A DNA stretch of 64,000 nt from Aegilops tauschii subsp. strangulata (GCF_002575655.3 NC_053038.3:143236885-143300884); one strand, 5' to 3'. Counted from the first letter of the stretch, positions 1-11,760 are shown. The notes: generated by a model not told the origin, from the sequence alone. Made by a program: numbers and translations.

Positions 1-2010
1 ATTTTTGGCTGAATTGGGACAAGTTTTGGTATAAGCCTCTTGCAAAACCGGAGATTCTCTCAACAAGCCTCGTGGTTCCAAGAGGGAACGTGTCACCTTT
101 GTGTGCAAAACGATATACGCTGCCTCCCCCTGATTTTATTTACAGAGGCAACATAGAACTATATGAGTGCCCTATTAAATTTTGGAATTATTTCGGGTTC
201 ATTTGGCCTTTTTATACATTAATTGAGTTTCTGGACTTTTAATTGCATAATCTAAATATGAATTGCATGCACATGCTCTGGTGCACCAAAGTGGGTTGAA
301 AAATCACATGTGTGTCCTTGGTTGAATTTCTAGGTCCCATGGAAGAAATGAGAATGAAATTCAAACATCTGGGCGTCATGACTCGGCCGAGAACTTCGAG
401 AAACTTTGATTTTAAATTCATGTAAATCCAAAACTCGCCTGGAAATCATGAAAGTTGGCATGGTCTTATGTCATGGCACTAACATGTTGTGGTAAAAAAT
501 TGGGCTGATTTGGAAGCTCGTGGTTCTAAGAGGGAACGTGCCACCTTTGAGTGTGAAATGATATACGCTGCCCCCCTTGAGTTTCTTAACAAAGGCAACA
601 TAGAACTACATTAGTGCCCTGTTAAATTTTGGATTTATTCCGGGTTCGTTTGTCGTTTTTATACATTAATTGAGTTTCTGGTCATTTAATGTGCATAAGT
701 CAAATTTGAACTACAAGCACATGCTCTCGTGCACCAAAGTTGGTTCAAAATTCACATTTGTGTCCTCGGGTGAATTTCTAGGTCCCATGCAAGAAATGAG
801 AATAAAATGAAAACATCTAGGCATCGTGGCTCGGCCGAGAACATTGAGAAACTTGGTTTTAAAATTCTTGTAAATCCAAAACACGTCTGAAAATCATGAA
901 ACTTGGCATGGATGTCATGTCATGGTACTACCATGTTGTGGTAAAAAAATTGGCCGAATAGGAACAGATTTTGGTATAAGCTTCTTGCAAACCGAAGCTT
1001 CTCTCGAGAAGGCTCGTGGTTCTGAGAGGGAACGTGCCCCCTTTGAGTGCGAAACGATATACGTTGTCCCCCTTGAGTTTATTTACAAAGGCAACATAGA
1101 ACTACACGAGTGCCCTCTTAAATTTTGGAATTATTCCAGCTTCATTTGGCCTTATTTACACATTAGTTGAGTTTTTGGTCATATAATATGCATAATTCAA
1201 ATTTGAACTACAAGCACATGCTCCCGTGCACCAAAGTTGGTTGAAAAATCACATTTGTGTCCTCGGGTGAATTTCTACTCCCTCCTTCCATCTATATAGG
1301 TCGTAATGCATTTTTCGAGGCTAACTTTGACCAAACGTTAGAGCAATAATATATGACATGCAACTTACACAAAGCATACCTTCAAATTTGTATGTGAAAG
1401 GAGCTTCCAATAATATAATTTTCATAGTATACATCTCATGTGCTATTAATCTTCTCAATAGTCAAAGGCTGTCTTGAAAAACACATTAGGCCCTATATAG
1501 ATGGAAGGAGGGAGTAGGTCCCATGCAAAAAATGAGAATAAAATTCAAACATCTGGGTATCGTGGCTCGGTCGAGAACATTGAGAAACTTGGTTTTAAAA
1601 TCATGAAACTTGGCATGGTGTCATGTCATGCTAGTACCATGCCGTGGTAAAAAAATTGGCCGAATAGGAACAAATTTTGGTATAAGCTTCTTGCAAATCG
1701 GAGCTTCTCTCAAGAAGGCTCGTGGTTCTGGGAGGGAACATGTCACCTTTGTGTGCATAATTCAAATTTGAAATACAAGCACATGTTCCAGTGCACCAAA
1801 GTTGGTTGAAAAATCACATGTGTGTCCTCGGGTAAATTTCTAGGTTCCATGCAAGAAATGGGAATGAAATTCAAAATTCTGGGCGTCGTGGCTGGGTTGG
1901 AAACATTGAGAAACTTAGTTTTTTAATTCCTGTAAATCCAAAACACGCATGAAAATAATGAAACTTGGCTTGGTGCCATGACATGGCACCAACATGCTGT
2001 GGTAAATTTG
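1..2010. repeat. Tandem array, unit near 500 bp
   Basis: About four degenerate direct copies. The landmark GCTCGTGGTTC (first copy GCCTCGTGGTTC) recurs near 69, 515, 1011 and 1719, and GGTATAAGC recurs near 31, 973 and 1678; the second copy lacks this part. Spacing is about 450-500 bp once the inserted MITE in the third interval is subtracted. Every copy is interrupted by stops, so I read it as non-coding satellite-like or transposon-internal DNA. The left end lies outside the window. Confidence 0.75.
1278..1514. mobile_element. Stowaway-like MITE inside the tandem array
   Basis: The ends are inverted: CTCCCTCCTTCCATCTATAT on the left and its complement ATATAGATGGAAGGAGGGAG on the right. A TA dinucleotide flanks both sides, the target duplication expected of Tc1/mariner MITEs. 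It is about 237 bp, AT-rich inside, with no ORF. It interrupts the third unit of the array, so it is younger than the amplification. Confidence 0.85.
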
Positions 2011-2857
2011 CAGTCCGATTTGCGAAGGCGCACACATTAACAATCAACAAAGTCATTTTGGAACAAGTGTTGTCACGTTACAATCGGAAACACAAGTATT
2101 ATTGAAACCGTGGGCGTTCTACTTACTAGTACCATTTACGTGCCGCCACGCGTCCCCATATTTTATTAGCTAGGAGGCGCCGTGCAGGGTAGCTATTTGA
2201 GTTCGAGAGGCGTGCGATCAGACCCCTGCGCGTGCTTATCGGGAGGAGAGCCCTTTAACCTCCATCTGCCGTCCACCTCTCTCCCAAGGTCTCCATTAAT
2301 GGCGCCCGAGCCTCTGTTTAATGGCGTGGCTATGTCTCACTCGACTAAGATTTAAGAGAGAAAAAAGAAAATCTGAAAGCACGGATCTTGATGTAAGATC
2401 CGACGGACCTATATAACATCTACTGCGACTTATAGCAAGACTGATGAATATATAAGGACGATTAATTTTTTTGATCAAAGAAGGGCTTGCCCCTTCCGAT
2501 TTTCATTACTGAAAACCACCACAATTCACAAGAAGTTCAGCACAACTCGTAGAGAAACCACAATTCAAGGGGCGGAGGCACAAGGGGCAGTGGAGCACGG
2601 TGAGGTCCATCGAGACCTTAGAGAGCTCCATCGTCGGGTCCTGTTCGGTCTGCATGATCTCGCCCTCCTCGTGCACAACCATCTCTCGACTTGGGCCGGG
2701 GTATTACAAAGCTTTACCGTCACATATTTTATACTACTTCAAGGTGCATTAAATCAACACATGCAAGTATCAAAAGGAGAGTCACGGCATGCATGCCTGC
2801 GTTGTACCTAATGCATCGGTAAACGCAAATTATTGAAATATATCGAGTGTAGTGCTT
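2011..2857. other. No gene recognised
   Basis: This stretch follows the tandem array. It holds only short open frames without family resemblance and nothing I can name. Confidence 0.5.
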
Positions 2858-3234
2858 TGATGTGTCGCGTCAACTCGTAGATCAACAAGAAGTTTTTTTA
2901 TCCTCTCCCTCGCGGACTTAACTGCACCTGCCTTTGGCTGTATGACAGGTTGGCCACACACCTGTCGGGCCCACCTGTCATACACGCAAAGGCAGGAGCG
3001 TCCCTCCCTTGCCCATGAGCGTGGTGGCTGGCAAGACTAGGAGAAGCTTTCGCTACACGCTCTCCCTCCCGCACGCGGTGGACATGCAGCAGTTCAATCG
3101 GTGTCAGATGGCCAGAAGCGTACTGTAGTACTCCTCCAGTGCAGTAGTACTCCATCATTGTTCGACTTCCCGAAGAGGCGAAGAGCCAAGCGCAGCCCGG
3201 ACGCTCGTGTGGCAGTTTCATGTGTAGAGTAGTC
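2858..3234 (+). repeat. Module M, copy 1 (of three)
   Basis: Begins TGATGTGTCGCGTCAACTCG and includes GTGGACATGCAGCAGTTCA and a CATCATTGTTCGACTTCCCG segment. The same ordered landmarks recur at 3566-3820 and 8013-8222. This copy additionally contains the 2921-3000 foldback. Stops and frame differences between copies argue against a current gene; it may be an old gene 5' region. Confidence 0.6.
2921..3000. repeat. Short foldback, copy 1
   Basis: About 80 bp. ACTGCACCTGCCTTTGGCTG faces an inverted partner near CGCAAAGGCAGGAGCG, with inner inverted TGACAGGT / ACCTGTCA sequence. It resembles the foldback at 4667-4750 and is probably a small MITE-like hairpin. Confidence 0.5.
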
Positions 3235-3565
3235 TAGGATAGCGTGTACCGTGCCTGTAAGCTTAAAATCGTTGGGGTCGGCTCCATGCTATGTGGCCGT
3301 CTTGAAGTTTAAAAAAAAAGTCTTCTGGCCCTACCTGACACCCTGGTGATTGTAGTTTGCATGCTCATCTGGTCAAGATAGGAATATATATTTTAATTTG
3401 TTTTTTTTCGAAAAGGGGGGACTCCCCGGCCTCTGCATCAGAACGATGCATATGGCCACATATATTTTAATTTGTGGTGGGTAAAGGTTAGAGGTTGCAG
3501 CAAATATGTTGTACACTGCGGGTCTTTCAGCCAAGTTTAGAGGCAAGCATGTGGGGCCAGTGCTA

Positions 3566-3820
3566 TGATGTGTCGCGTCAACTCGTACAACGAGGAGAAG
3601 CTTGATTTTACTACACGCCTTCTCCCTCACCCATGCGCGCGGTTGCTCGCAAACGAGGACAGGCTTTTGCTTAGTAGTACTTCTACAACAAGCTATCCAT
3701 CCCGCTCGCGGTGGACGGACATGCAGCAGTGGATTCAACACTGTAGAAGCAGTTGTAGTAACATCATTGTTCGTCTTCTCGAAGAGGCGAAGAGCCAAGC
3801 GCAAACCGAACGTTGCAGTT
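3566..3820 (+). repeat. Module M, copy 2
   Basis: Second copy of the module seen at 2858 and 8013, opening TGATGTGTCGCGTCAACTCG and ending in the GTTCGTCTTC-TCGAAGAGGCG region. A 116-codon frame starting at 3565 crosses it but is not kept in the other copies, so I treat it as a relic. Confidence 0.55.
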
Positions 3821-3949
3821 GCGAACATTGGAGCACGCATATAGCCAGGCTCTTGCATGAGACAAAATTGCTATGTGAGCCCACTATTTTACTAGTACGT
3901 ACAAGTACTTGCTAGTATAGCCCTGTAAACCAGAAAGGTGTATTTGCCC

Positions 3950-4640
3950 TTCTAGAGATTTCAACAAGTGACTAGACTACACTGAGACGGAGTACATATG
4001 GAGCAAAATGAGTGAATCTGCACCGTAAATAAATACATACTAGTTCTATCGTTTTCCTCTCCGAGGTGCACAATATTGAGTATACTGACTAGTCTCTTTT
4101 TGACACGCATTTACGTTTTTTTACATAGTACAGACGCAAGCGCTCATATACACGCGCATACACTCACCCCTATGAATGCACACACGCACGGCACTATCAT
4201 CTTGAAATTTATGAAGTCACCATAGGCACCTCGTCGTTGACAATGTAGGAAAATTATGAGGGGGGTCTCTCCAACAGTGTTCCTTGGCTCGCACCTAGCA
4301 TCACGGTAGTCCAACTTGGAGTCATTCATCTGGTACATGTGGCATCTCAGATCTGGACACAAGGTGGCGCGACCTCTCACTTCCTCCGCCATTTGAAGTG
4401 GCGCGCCGGTGGAGGGCTAGCATACTCCAATATTAGGTTGGCTCTATGTGATGTGGCAACTTCATATACTAACCGGATGCTGGCTATACTCCCTCTGTAA
4501 ATAAATACATGGTGTATTGTTTTATTCCTATCGGCGAGGTAACTAAATGTCTTTTTGCTACTTAATAGGATTACATGCAATGAACTAACCACCGCATGTG
4601 ATGTTTGGTAGTCTCAAGTCATTGAAAGCATGCACGAGCA
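3950..4640. other. MITE remnants, no gene
   Basis: A Stowaway-type fragment around 3955-4015 contains GGAGCAAAATGAGTGAATCT, shared with the elements at 20679 and 56144. A second fragment near 4489-4640 resembles the interior of the 545-bp element at 60326-60870, sharing a stretch ending GTAGTCTCAAGTCATTGAAA (GATAGTCTCAAGTCATTAAA there). No coding region is visible. Confidence 0.5.
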
Positions 4641-4666
4641 CGGAGGGGGACGCAACTTCATTGACT

Positions 4667-4750
4667 TACTGCACCTGCCTTTGGGTGTATGACACGTGGG
4701 TCCAACGGGTGGCTGGCCAACCTGTCATATAGCCAAAGGCAGGTGCAGTA
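4667..4750. repeat. Short foldback, copy 2
   Basis: TACTGCACCTGCCTTTGG at the left end faces CCAAAGGCAGGTGCAGTA at the right end, with a TGACA/TGTCA continuation. The loop is about 30 bp. The nearly perfect arms could form a small hairpin RNA if transcribed. It lies about 60 bp upstream of the TATA box of the 4916 pseudogene. Confidence 0.7.
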
Positions 4751-4808
4751 GAAGGGCGAGGAGTAGATGGCCAACATGCACGTGAATTCAACGCAGTCTG
4801 CACTTCTC

Positions 4809-4816
4809 ATATAAAG
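4809..4816 (+). promoter_or_regulatory. TATA box of the 4916 gene copy
   Basis: ATATAAAG lies 107 bp before the ATG. The paralogues at 61166 and 18761 have the same CATATAAAGG box 95-103 bp before their ATG, so it is probably the ancestral promoter. Confidence 0.65.
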
Positions 4817-4915
4817 GCTCCCGCCAGTCCAATCTACGAAATCCTACGCACCTACGCACCTAAGGGCAAGAGTGATCACTCCAATCGCAAGATCAGTTGA
4901 CTAGAAGCTAGACCC

Positions 4916-5484
4916 ATGGAGGCGATGAGCGCGAGCATCAGCCGGCTGTGCCAGATGGTCCACGACGCCGGCCTGCATCCTGGCACCGAGGAATGTCTCC
5001 AGGTAGTGCTTGAGGCCGCCAGGGCGAGGGGTCTCTTGGACGACAGCTTCGTCTCCTTGTTCGACGAGGTCCTCGTCGGCTTCCTCGACAAGTTCACCGT
5101 CGTCAAGAAGCTCGCGGACGACCTTGACGTCGCCTCCACCCCACGCGCCCAGGCTCTGCGATGCCCGCCACCCTCTACAGCCTCCATGGTGACAACCTCT
5201 TCGACGCACTGGTGGCCCTGCGACTGCCCGCCGTCGCGCCGGAGAATGTCCACCTCAAGGTCGCGCTCGCCGCGCAGCGCCTGGCGCAGCAAGACACCAT
5301 CGACATAATCACCCACGTCTACACGCAAATCGTCCACAAGGACTACTACATGCAAGAGGAGGATGATAGGACGCTGGCCTTCTTGGACCGCAGGGCAACC
5401 TTGGACGGCATTGTTTAGAAGCACGTTGATCTTGCCGTCAAGGCCGCTGCTCCTCACATGTCGGTTGGTGACCCAGTGCACTAG
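4916..5484 (+). pseudogene. Broken copy of the 180-aa unknown gene family
   Basis: Homologous along its length to the intact ORFs at 61166-61708 (+) and 18219-18761 (-). The N-terminus, with MVHDAGL and KFTVVKKLADD, reads from the ATG at 4916. A one-base deletion around 5129-5133 relative to both intact copies shifts the frame, and the conserved LPATL-LHG-NLF-ALVALRLPA part continues in another frame from about 5158. A TAG at about 5416 replaces the GAG before KH seen in the homologues, and the tail reads on to a TAG at 5482-5484. No function is known to me. The intact paralogues make decay a better explanation than an intron, since no GT-AG pair restores the frame at the break. Confidence 0.8.
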
Positions 5485-5812
5485 GGCGTGAGGATGTCGT
5501 TGATGGATCTGTATGTATCTTTATCTTTCCGTCAAATCCATGTAGTAGTATATGGTACTACTAGTAATTATCTTACCTTTCGCATCAACTTCATAATTTT
5601 CCTACGTAGTCCATGCATGAACCGTGCCAGAACCAAACTTCTCATTACTCTAGGGAAAATAGTTATTTCTATCTATCGGTCGCCCCATGGAGCAGAACCA
5701 AATTTTACAAGTTACAAGTTCAAAAGGAAAAGCCTGCCGTGTTCGCGTCGCACCCCCACACGGTTTGTCCGGCACGCTTCTCAAGGGGGAATGTGTGCTG
5801 TGTTGCATTTTC
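5485..5812. other. 3' flank of the 4916 gene copy
   Basis: No gene. The stretch around 5700-5812 (CTGCCG-GTTCGCGTCGCACC and what follows) matches the 3' flanks of the other two family members, near 17290-17420 (inverted) and 62170-62320. This shows that the duplicated unit included flanking DNA. Confidence 0.65.
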
Positions 5813-6086
5813 ACTTACAAGTGGGACCGCAGTTGAGCAAACCGACTATCGATAAACCCCCACCCCGCCCACCGCGCAATGGCTGAGAAAACAGGAGGGA
5901 GAAGAGATGGCTGTAGCTAGCACGGATTCCAAGAAAATTGGTGTCGGATGGGACTCATGTGGGTGGCGTGTGCCGTACTACTAGACATGAATGCTAGTTA
6001 TGGCCCATGCCACCCCACTATATCGAGGTGCTGGTTACTCCACTATATCGAGTACGTAGAACAAATTTCCTGGAGTCCGTGCTCGG
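5813..6086 (+). repeat. Dispersed direct duplication, copy 1
   Basis: Runs from ACTTACAAGTGGGACCGCAG to TTTCCTGGAGTCCGTGCTCG. The same order of landmarks, including CCATGCCACCC, recurs at 7009-7335. Part of it also matches the outer ends of both inverted arms (CGGATTCCAAGAAAATTGGT versus the complement of 17190-17215). No ORF is conserved between copies. Confidence 0.7.
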
Positions 6087-7008
6087 CCCTCCTCTATCAC
6101 TCTTCTCAGCCAGCCAGCAGACGCGCGGAGCCCATCGTCTGTTTGCTCATATGCGGTCCCACATGTCAGTGAAAACGCAAGAGGACCCACTGAACCTGCA
6201 CATCTTTCACCTCGACGTGCTGGTGATGAAAAACAAATCCAATAAAGATCTTCGGTGGCCGCTTTTGGAGTTACTCAAGAGTAGTAAGATTCTATTTGCA
6301 GTTTAACCCAAGATGCACATCACGTGGCTGCACCTACCACTCTATTTTCTTGCATGACACGACCTGGATGCTGGATGTCCCACGTGTCGGCAAAAGGAGG
6401 AAGAACTCGACCAAATCTTCGGTTGTGCTCTCGGATTAGACTTGTTGTGCTAACTTAAAATTTTATTGTGTAGAATGGATGCAAGTTTTGGTATTGGGAA
6501 GAAGAGTACAATGATACATTGATAGAGCACAATTTAGTAGATGTTCTAGCACTTTTAGCTAGCATAGAGGCTAGAGATGAGACTAGTGCACTTGTTGATA
6601 GAATAGAGGCTAGACACGTCTACTTCTTTACACTCAAAGAAGAAAGAAGCATGCAAGATCGAGCCTCCGCAGATCAACAATGAATGCATCGAGAAGGCAC
6701 TAATCCAACTTACAGGAGCAGTTATGGAAGTTGGATATCTTCTAAAATGTATTCTTGTGGTTCTTATTTTCTTTGGTCTTGCTTTTCTAGTCAAAATTTT
6801 GTTGATGTATTTCCATGTACCAAAAAGCAATGATGAAAAAAAGATATGTGTTTGCAAAGAAAAATGTACGCGGCCGGGATGCGGTCGCGCGTTCGGCGCA
6901 CGACCACCGCATCCGAGAAATGGCCCGGTCACGACCCCATTGCCCTACCCAAACGGACAGAATCCGGGCAAAACAGAGGTCCGTTTGGGGTCGTGCGTTG
7001 GAGTTGGC
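6087..7008. other. No gene recognised
   Basis: Only unsupported short frames occur. Part of the reading near 6850-6990 has the CG-rich look of a transposon fragment, but I cannot name it. Confidence 0.45.
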
Positions 7009-7335
7009 CTTACAAGTGGGACCGCAGTTGAGGAAACCGACTATCGGCAAACCCCCAGCTCGCCCGCCGCGCGACGGCTGAGTTAGAGAAATGACTAGGT
7101 TGAAGAGATTGCTGTAGCACGGACTCCAAGAAATATGGTGTCATATGGAAGTCATCCTGGTGGTGTGTGCCGTACTCCTGGACGTGAATGCTTGTTCTGG
7201 CCCATGCCACCCTACTACTCCTAGTACTACTTATAGTAGTAGCATCGAGGATTCGAGGTGCTGGTTACGTACAACAAACACATTAACATATGGCCACCTC
7301 ACACTGTGGCCAAATTTCCTGGAGTCTGTGCTAGG
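7009..7335 (+). repeat. Dispersed direct duplication, copy 2
   Basis: Second copy of 5813-6086, from CTTACAAGTGGGACCGCAGT to TTTCCTGGAGTCTGTGCTAG. It contains small indels, including extra sequence near 7222-7290. Confidence 0.7.
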
Positions 7336-7698
7336 TTAAAAAGTGTTCTTTGTGAGGATGGGTGGCTGGTCTCAAGTTTAAAAATTGTCGTATTATGTAC
7401 GTAGACATAGAGATAGTGCAGCATGTGAAGCTAGTACAAATAGTGTACTATTGTTGATTGGCCTCATCCGATAACCTGTTGCAATGTACGTACAATTATG
7501 TATTCGGAAATTTTTTTTGCCTCGTCGCAGCACCCACTCAGAGAAGCGACTCGATAGCCATTCATAAATTTAGTAAGTTTATCACAGGCATATCATTTTA
7601 TTACGTAGAACAGGTCATCAACCCACAACAACAACGAGGATAGATTATAAATACTAAAGTTTTCATCACACAACAAATAACAAGCAATGAAATGAACT

Positions 7699-7980
7699 TC
7701 AACTCAACCAATCCTCGGCGTTGGAAACGCTTGCTTTGAACCACAAGTGATTCTCTGGGAAGGGCCAGCTATTGTAAATCTCGAGGCCAACGCAAGACTT
7801 ATCATCTAGGCTGAAGCGGCCTACTATATCACGACCAGGGTAGGTAACCACCGAAATGTCCGACGTATAGATACAGTTGCTTCTCATAAATGGTAGTAAT
7901 GTTGTGTCAACAGCAGCTGGATCGGCTTTCACCATCATTGGATAGTTTTGTCCAAGGAAGAGCGAGTTTACTCCAAGAGC
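7699..7980 (-). pseudogene. C-terminal fragment of an F-box/DUF295-type protein
   Basis: The minus-strand frame contains VNSLFLGQNYP followed about 25 residues later by RSNCIYTSD, then GRFSLDDKS and WFKASVSN before the stop at 7699. This order (LFLG-NYP, NCIY-D, an F-LDD strand, a terminal WF) is the pattern I know from the C-terminal propeller domain of plant F-box/DUF295 proteins. Upstream the frame breaks at a duplicated CGAGTTTACTCCAAGAG. The F-box and most of the domain are absent, so this is a stranded gene end. Confidence 0.6.
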
Positions 7981-8012
7981 GAGTTTACTCCAAGAGTACT
8001 AATAAATAACTT

Positions 8013-8222
8013 TGATGTGTCCCGTCAACTCGCAGAACGACGAGAAGCTTGCTTACTACGCCTTCTCCCTCGCCAACGCATGCGCGGTGGCTCGCAGCAC
8101 GAGGAGAAACTTTTGCTTACAAGCGGTGGACATGCAGCAGTTCATTTGGTGTCAGATTGCCAGAAGTACTACTGTAGTACCATCATTATTGTTCGACTTC
8201 CAGAAGAGGCCAAGCGCAAGGT
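8013..8222 (+). repeat. Module M, copy 3
   Basis: Third copy of the module at 2858 and 3566, with TGATGTGTCCCGTCAACTCG, GTGGACATGCAGCAGTTCAT and GTTCGACTTCCAGAAGAGGC. It immediately precedes the possible exon at 8397, so the module may be an old promoter or 5' region. Confidence 0.55.
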
Positions 8223-8396
8223 CACCTACTAACCTCTCTACAGATCTAAAAAAGACGGCCTCTCTCTCCCTCCTCACCGGTGGTCACAGATCCGCTGGGG
8301 AAGAAAAGGACGTGCAGTGTTGACGCACTCGTCGTCGGCGAGCGAGGTCACGCACTGACGACACGGCCGTCCTCTCAGACCTAGCGCCCACGCGGG

Positions 8397-8479
8397 ATGG
8401 CCTCCGTCCCCAAGCTCGCTGTCGTAGTGCGTGTGGAGGACGATGACCATGAGCGAAGCCACTTCCCGCCGACCCTCAG
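8397..8479 (+). CDS. Possible first coding exon of an unrecognised gene
   Basis: The ATG at 8397 opens a 27-codon frame beginning MASVPKLAVVVRVEDDD. It ends at CCCTCAG followed by GTATGC, a good plant splice donor. The preceding 160 bp is pyrimidine- and GC-rich like a 5' UTR. I find no convincing second exon downstream, where DNA turns AT-rich, so this could be a truncated gene start carried by a transposon. No domain is recognised. Confidence 0.3.
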
Positions 8480-8639
8480 GTATGCTACCTCTTTTCGAAC
8501 CATACCCTTGTTCTATTGCCCCATCTGCCATGTCGCTGCATGTGGATCTTTTTCCACTCCACCATGTTCCCAATTTGCTATCCTCTGCTCTGCTGGTCAT
8601 GCAGACGAAAACCTTAATTTGCACTATTAAAGGAAACCC

Positions 8640-11600
8640 TACTTCATGCAGACTAATCCATGTCTAGGTTGAATAAGGAAAGGAAGGGAGGCTGTACTGT
8701 CCAAGAGAGTAGGCATCGAACCCGTATCTAGGTTGAGAAGGGGAAAATCAGTAGCTAAGGAATGAGTCTCGTGTCTCTTGGTTGAAGAAGGGTAGAAAGG
8801 CATGACAACGCAATAGAGAATGACTAGGTCGATCGGTTTGTTGTCCTCACATAGGAAAAAGGTGGCTAAACATAACAAAAATGGGACGTAATCCACATAT
8901 GCTGCCTGGATATTTGTTGCTCTGGGCAACCATACCTCCCTCACCACTCTATGCGTCCGTGGAGGTACATCGTACTGGTGTGCCCACTGTCTGAATTGGC
9001 CTCGCATGCTCTTAGTCTAACTTTTTTGCTGTTAGTATAACGCCAGCAGTCAAGTCAAGCAATGCTACTGCTAAAGTGATGCCACATTTAACTAATGCCG
9101 CACTCAGTCTAATGCCACCGATAAATTTAAGCAATGCCATTTAATGTCACTTGATTATTTCAGGGTTAGCTGTTGATTGTGGATGTATTAAAGATTTTTC
9201 AACTAAGGCATTCTAATGATGTTGAACAACCAGTATACCAACGATGAAACTTGTTACTACCTTCAGATTTTTGCACTGTTAATGCTTATAGATTACATAC
9301 CTCACTTTCATGAGATAAGTTAATTTTTTTGTACAGTGTCACCAACATGCCAAGGCGCTGATGTCATTTTATTTTGGTTAAACTGCACAAAAAATTATGA
9401 AGACAAGAGGAAAGGTTAAGAGTGGGCACCTCCTCCTCCGGCTGTTCTCTTGATTCGTTCGATCAAGTTTTTATGTTTGATCGATTATCAAGATTGGGAT
9501 AGCAATTTTTAAGGTCCCCCCGAGTTCGAAATGATATTTACCTTGGAGGTACATGGTTTGGAATTTTTTTATACTGTCATTAGTTAATAATGCTAGTTAC
9601 CTTCAGACTTTTGTATTTGGTTTAATGCTCATGCACAGCTAGTATACCAATGCTGAAACGTGTTACCTTTACATTTTGTATTGTTAATTCTTATAGAAAT
9701 CTTCAAGTGCCAGAGTTTATTGAAATCTGTTCAGTAAAACCATTGTACTGTACCCTGTAATAAAATAACTACTCTACTGTTGCACTAGCCACTGGATTAG
9801 TGTATATTTGTAGTATTTGAAATTTTGAATGGTGTTGCATTAGCGTATGGACATAAATAAAGGGTGGCAAGCATTCCCAGATATGTGCTCAAGAAAACTA
9901 CTACCTGTTTTTCTAAATACTAGTAGACGTTTGGGTACTTTAAACTGAACCGCAAAAACCTCTTATATTAAGGAACAGAGAGTGTAGAGTTCACTCAAAT
10001 TATCCCGGTAAAGCTAGTCACACCTTTGTTAAAATTAATGTTCATTATGTTATCGGAGGAGGTCTGTAAGTTTGTCTCTAATGCCTGTCGACTACATACC
10101 TGACATCATGATGTCATGTTAAGTCATTTCCTGTTGTACAGTGTCACTGAATTGTCAAGGCGGTGATGGCATTTTATTTTAGTTGAACTGCACAAAATAT
10201 GCTTAAAAGAAGAGGAAAGGTTAGGAATCGGTCATTATTTTAGAAAGAACTATATATGCCTTTCTGACATCAGCCTCTGTTGCCTTATTTATTCCTTCAA
10301 AAAGGTGGTTAGAAACAGTCTTGCTACCTTTTCCCATTAAGAAATTGGAACGCTTATATTTGTGAGTCTATGCTTCAACTAGTGCCACTTTTATAGTAAT
10401 CACACTTTCAATATCTATCCAAACAGGGATGCTCGAGTTTAGTGGAACAACACAAAAAGTCCAACTGGTTCAACATTAGGAGCATGTTTTCTCCCAAACC
10501 TTTATATCCAATTGGTGGCACTATGAGCTGTTCATTAAGAAGGTACATGGTTTGATACTAGTAATACTAGTGGTTTGCATGTGAATTTATTGGCAGGGTG
10601 GACCTACATTGGAGGTGCAGGACATGATTCAATGACTGGATGCTCAATTTCGGTTGTATCGATTTCACCTCTTCCATCACTGCGAACATGGATATCCTTG
10701 GTTTGATGAAGAATAGGCACTATATTTCTGCTCTGAACAAGCAAATCAATTTAGTATGAAATTGTTTAGGGCAAAACATGACTGTATCAAATTGTCCAGT
10801 GCAAAACATGAGAGATCTAAGCGGAAGAGACATGTTTAAACCGAAAATACAAGGTGGGGTATATGTTTACTAGCTGCTTGATATTTGTGCAGACAGAGAT
10901 GTCTGCCCGTTGCTATTTAGCAAACACACAAAGTGACCGCAATTTTGGTTGAACTGCACAAGAGAATAGTATAATCACTGCATGCAGTGCCATTTGAAAA
11001 CAGACACAGAAAGATTGGATAGTCACTTCATGGACTGCAGAAAAGTAGTACTGTACTATTTATTGGCCAACACTAGGTGCTTCATTGCTTTGGTCTAATT
11101 ATACAATGGGAATCATTTTGCCTAAGTTAAAGTTTGTATTCCAAAAATAGTCTCGCCGTGTGATCAAGAGAAGACCAAATCATATTGCAGTGGATGTTCC
11201 TCCATCATGTGTGGTTCATTCCCATGGTTCCAGCTATTGGTGAAACCACTTACGTTTGCAAGAGGAATTGTAGACTTCACAAACAAATTTGTCATTCAGT
11301 CTGTACTGAATGTTGGCCAAGAGAAGCATCCATGTTAGTAGGAAGAACATATGTTTTTTCTAGATCTTTGCTTTTGGAGCTACATATTTGTATATGATCT
11401 GTGAATCATTGTGATGCATTAACATGTTGATCTTATGTATGGGAATCGTACTAGTTGGTTTTAGTTGTGGCTGATCTTTGCTTTTGGAGCTACATATTTG
11501 TATATGATATGTGAATCATTGAGATGCATTAACAGTTCCTTCTATCTGTTCGCTCAGTGTTTACAAGTTACCGATCGATCACTAGCTAGCCTACTAATGC

Positions 11601-11760
11601 GCTCCTGGCTATTTTAGTTGCGACGCAAGATCCGAAGTGGCAGTTTTTTGAATAGAAATGCCTACCTCTGAAGAAACTGACAAGCTGCTCTGAAGAAAAT
11701 GCCATGCGAATCTGAAGAAACTGCTAGCAAAAACGTTCGCAAATGCCTTATCTCCCAGCT
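8640..11760. other. AT-rich stretch without recognisable gene
   Basis: Contains degenerate internal duplications. ACAGTGTCACC-AA-ATG-CAAGGCG-TGATG-CATTTTATTTT with a following AAACTGCACAAAA/GAACTGCACAAAA occurs near 9337-9420 and again near 10138-10220. Short relatives of TGTTACC-TTCAGA-TTTTGTA occur near 9250, 9595 and 9660. It looks like old repetitive or intronic sequence. Confidence 0.55.
11361..11534 (+). repeat. Short tandem duplication, about 111-bp period
   Basis: GATCTTTGCTTTTGGAGCTA followed by CATATTTGTATATGAT occurs at about 11363 and again at about 11474. The copies differ by few bases over about 65 bp. Confidence 0.8.

Noticed and set aside
2590..2811. 73-aa plus-strand frame
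   Set aside because: No motif, AT-rich 3' half, no promoter or homologue in the window.
3373..3858. 161-aa minus-strand frame
   Set aside because: Antisense to module M, not conserved in its other copies, no domain.
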